In this document: positions 63,186-64,000 of the stretch, piece after piece
Layout: each line of letters begins with the position of its first letter
Position numbering within the stretch: the stretch's first letter is position 1
Assembly (NCBI GenBank): GCA_963932145.1
Contig: CAWVQA010000085.1
Coordinates: forward strand, 558,001 to 622,000
DNA: 64,000 nt
Source: Acanthosepion lycidas
Lineage: Eukaryota > Mollusca > Cephalopoda > Sepiida > Sepiidae
Direction of reading: 5' to 3'
The notes under the pieces: generated by a model
Told to the model about the DNA's origin: nothing
What the model saw: only the letters and a program-made list of their open reading frames with translations
Database searches by the model: none
Position numbers and translations under genes: made by a program

Positions 63186-64000
63186 TTGCCTTCAAATTCA
63201 TACCGTGATCGTAGCATGCATGGAATCGACTCATATGACTGGGATTTCCATGAAAAAGATTGTGGGCCGAAAATGGTTGATCACTGTACATTTCTCTTCT
63301 GTTTCCTATTTATATTTATATTTTACCTCCTCAATTTAGCATTATGGAAAGGGAAACACCTAATCTAAGATCTGCACAAAAATATTTTGCCTTCAAATTC
63401 ATACCGTGATCGTAGCATGTATGGACTCGACTCATATGACTGGGATTTCCATGAAAAAGAATTTGGGCCGAAAATGGGTGATCACTGTACATTTCACTTC
63501 TGTTTCCTATTTATATTTATATTTTACCTCCTCAATTTAGCATTATGGACAGGGCAAGACCTAATCTAAAATCTGCACAAAAATATTTTGCCTTCAAATT
63601 CATACCGTGATCGTAGCATGCATGGACTCGACTCATATGACTGGGATTTCCATGAAAAAGATTGTGGGCCGAAAATGGGTGATCACTGTACATTTCTCTT
63701 CTGATTCCTATTTATATTTCTATTTTACCTCCTCAATTTAGCATTATGGACAGGGAAATACCTAATCTAAGATCTGCAAAAAATATTTTCCCTTCAAATT
63801 CATACCGTGATCGTAGCATGCATTGAATCGACTCATATGACTGGGATTTCCATGAAAAAGATTGTGGGCCGAAAATGGTTGATCACTGTACATTTCTCTT
63901 CTGTTTCCTATTTATATTTTTATTTTACCTCCTCAATTTAGCATTATGGACAGTGAAAGACCTAATCTAAAATCTGCACAAAATATTTTGCCTTCAAATT
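63186..64000. repeat. 9-mer HOR (1807 bp), copy 2, cut by the window edge
   Basis: Units 63186, 63387, 63588 and 63788 repeat the first four monomers of the 61379 copy in order, with both one-base losses at the same places. The window ends 13 bases into the next monomer (63988), so the HOR is expected to continue. TTTTCCCTTC near 63.79 kb is private to this copy. Confidence 0.88.

Larger units (their letters stand above)
1..64000. repeat. 201-bp satellite array filling the window
   Basis: The same roughly 201-bp unit recurs head to tail from the first base to the last. Anchors such as GTGATCAC, AGATCT and the CCTTCAAATTCATACCG stretch return at 201-bp steps. Starting each monomer at the TTG/TCG before CCTTCAAATTC gives 318 complete monomers between 84 and 63987. 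Monomers differ mostly by substitutions. Only sixteen single-base length changes occur: one 202-bp monomer near 8.9 kb and fifteen one-base losses elsewhere. No unit is inverted and nothing unrelated interrupts the array. Known biology: arrays of this kind make up centromeric or other constitutive heterochromatin, and a unit near 200 bp is close to one nucleosome plus linker. Which chromosome region this is, and which species, cannot be read from the sequence. Confidence 0.98.

Noticed and set aside
1491-63569. A ladder of about 60-residue open frames, one per monomer, with a phenylalanine-rich hydrophobic middle that could pass for a membrane peptide
   Set aside because: Most need a TTG start; from the first ATG only about 50 codons remain. 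The ladder exists because 201 is a multiple of 3. Many units have in-frame stops (for example CTGATTCC units read TGA), and nearly all recurrent variants change the residue, so there is no sign of selection on a protein.
1-64000. CRISPR array
   Set aside because: The whole 201-bp unit repeats with no unique spacers, and units are far longer than CRISPR repeats.
1-64000. CENP-B box
   Set aside because: The consensus has no match to NTTCGNNNNANNCGGGN on either strand; the TTTCGCC variant has only the first part and lacks the A and CGGG.
1-64000. rDNA spacer, tRNA- or 5S-derived repeat
   Set aside because: I see no internal promoter boxes, cloverleaf or ribosomal sequence in the monomer.
1-64000. 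Transposon, LTR or virus-like element within or feeding the array
   Set aside because: No terminal repeats, target duplications, reverse transcriptase, transposase or other foreign segment was seen; every interval is accounted for by monomers.
1-64000. Assembly artefact from repeated copying of one read
   Set aside because: Monomers vary, domains have their own marker variants, and HOR copies keep private changes. A local miscount of HOR copies cannot be excluded without reads.

Overview
The window is one uninterrupted tandem satellite DNA array. From base 84 to base 63987 I count 318 complete head-to-tail monomers, with 83 bases of a monomer at the left edge and 13 at the right, so the array runs past both edges. 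The standard monomer is 201 bp; sixteen single-base length changes occur (fifteen losses, one gain). By hand count the consensus monomer is 37% GC. All monomers point the same way. I see no inversion, mobile element, RNA gene or unique sequence. Long satellite arrays with nested higher-order repeats (HORs) mark eukaryotic centromeric or other constitutive heterochromatin. The sequence does not tell me the species; CpG-to-TG/CA decay suggests a genome that methylates CpG (vertebrate, plant and some invertebrates).

There is no credible protein gene. Because 201 is divisible by 3, each monomer repeats the same roughly 60-codon open stretch ended by a TAA, which produces a ladder of look-alike ORFs. 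Many monomers carry extra in-frame stops, and nearly all recurrent variants change the amino acid.

Layout by shared variants: 1-5.1 kb, dimers and 4-mers; 5.1-11.3 kb, 4-mers and dimers inside a 16-monomer duplication; 11.3-16.8 kb, 8-mer and 6-mer relationships; 16.8-29 kb, a 7/8-mer HOR whose two-unit block recurs 31 monomers later, around a 4-mer core; 29-32.6 kb, a 9-mer twice; 32.6-37.9 kb, a 3-mer inside a 19/20-monomer duplication; 37.9-42.7 kb, weakly ordered; 42.7-46.7 kb, a 10-mer twice; 45.5-49.1 kb, a 6-mer three times; 51.5-59.4 kb, a 1608-bp 8-mer in five full or shortened copies; 59.4-64 kb, a block related to 47.9-51 kb followed by a 9-mer.

The most interesting content is structural. 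HOR periods change along a single monomer family, and several hybrid monomers look like footprints of unequal exchange or gene conversion. The monomer is also dense in short perfect palindromes, including AAAATATTTT, GTGATCAC and TCATATGA.
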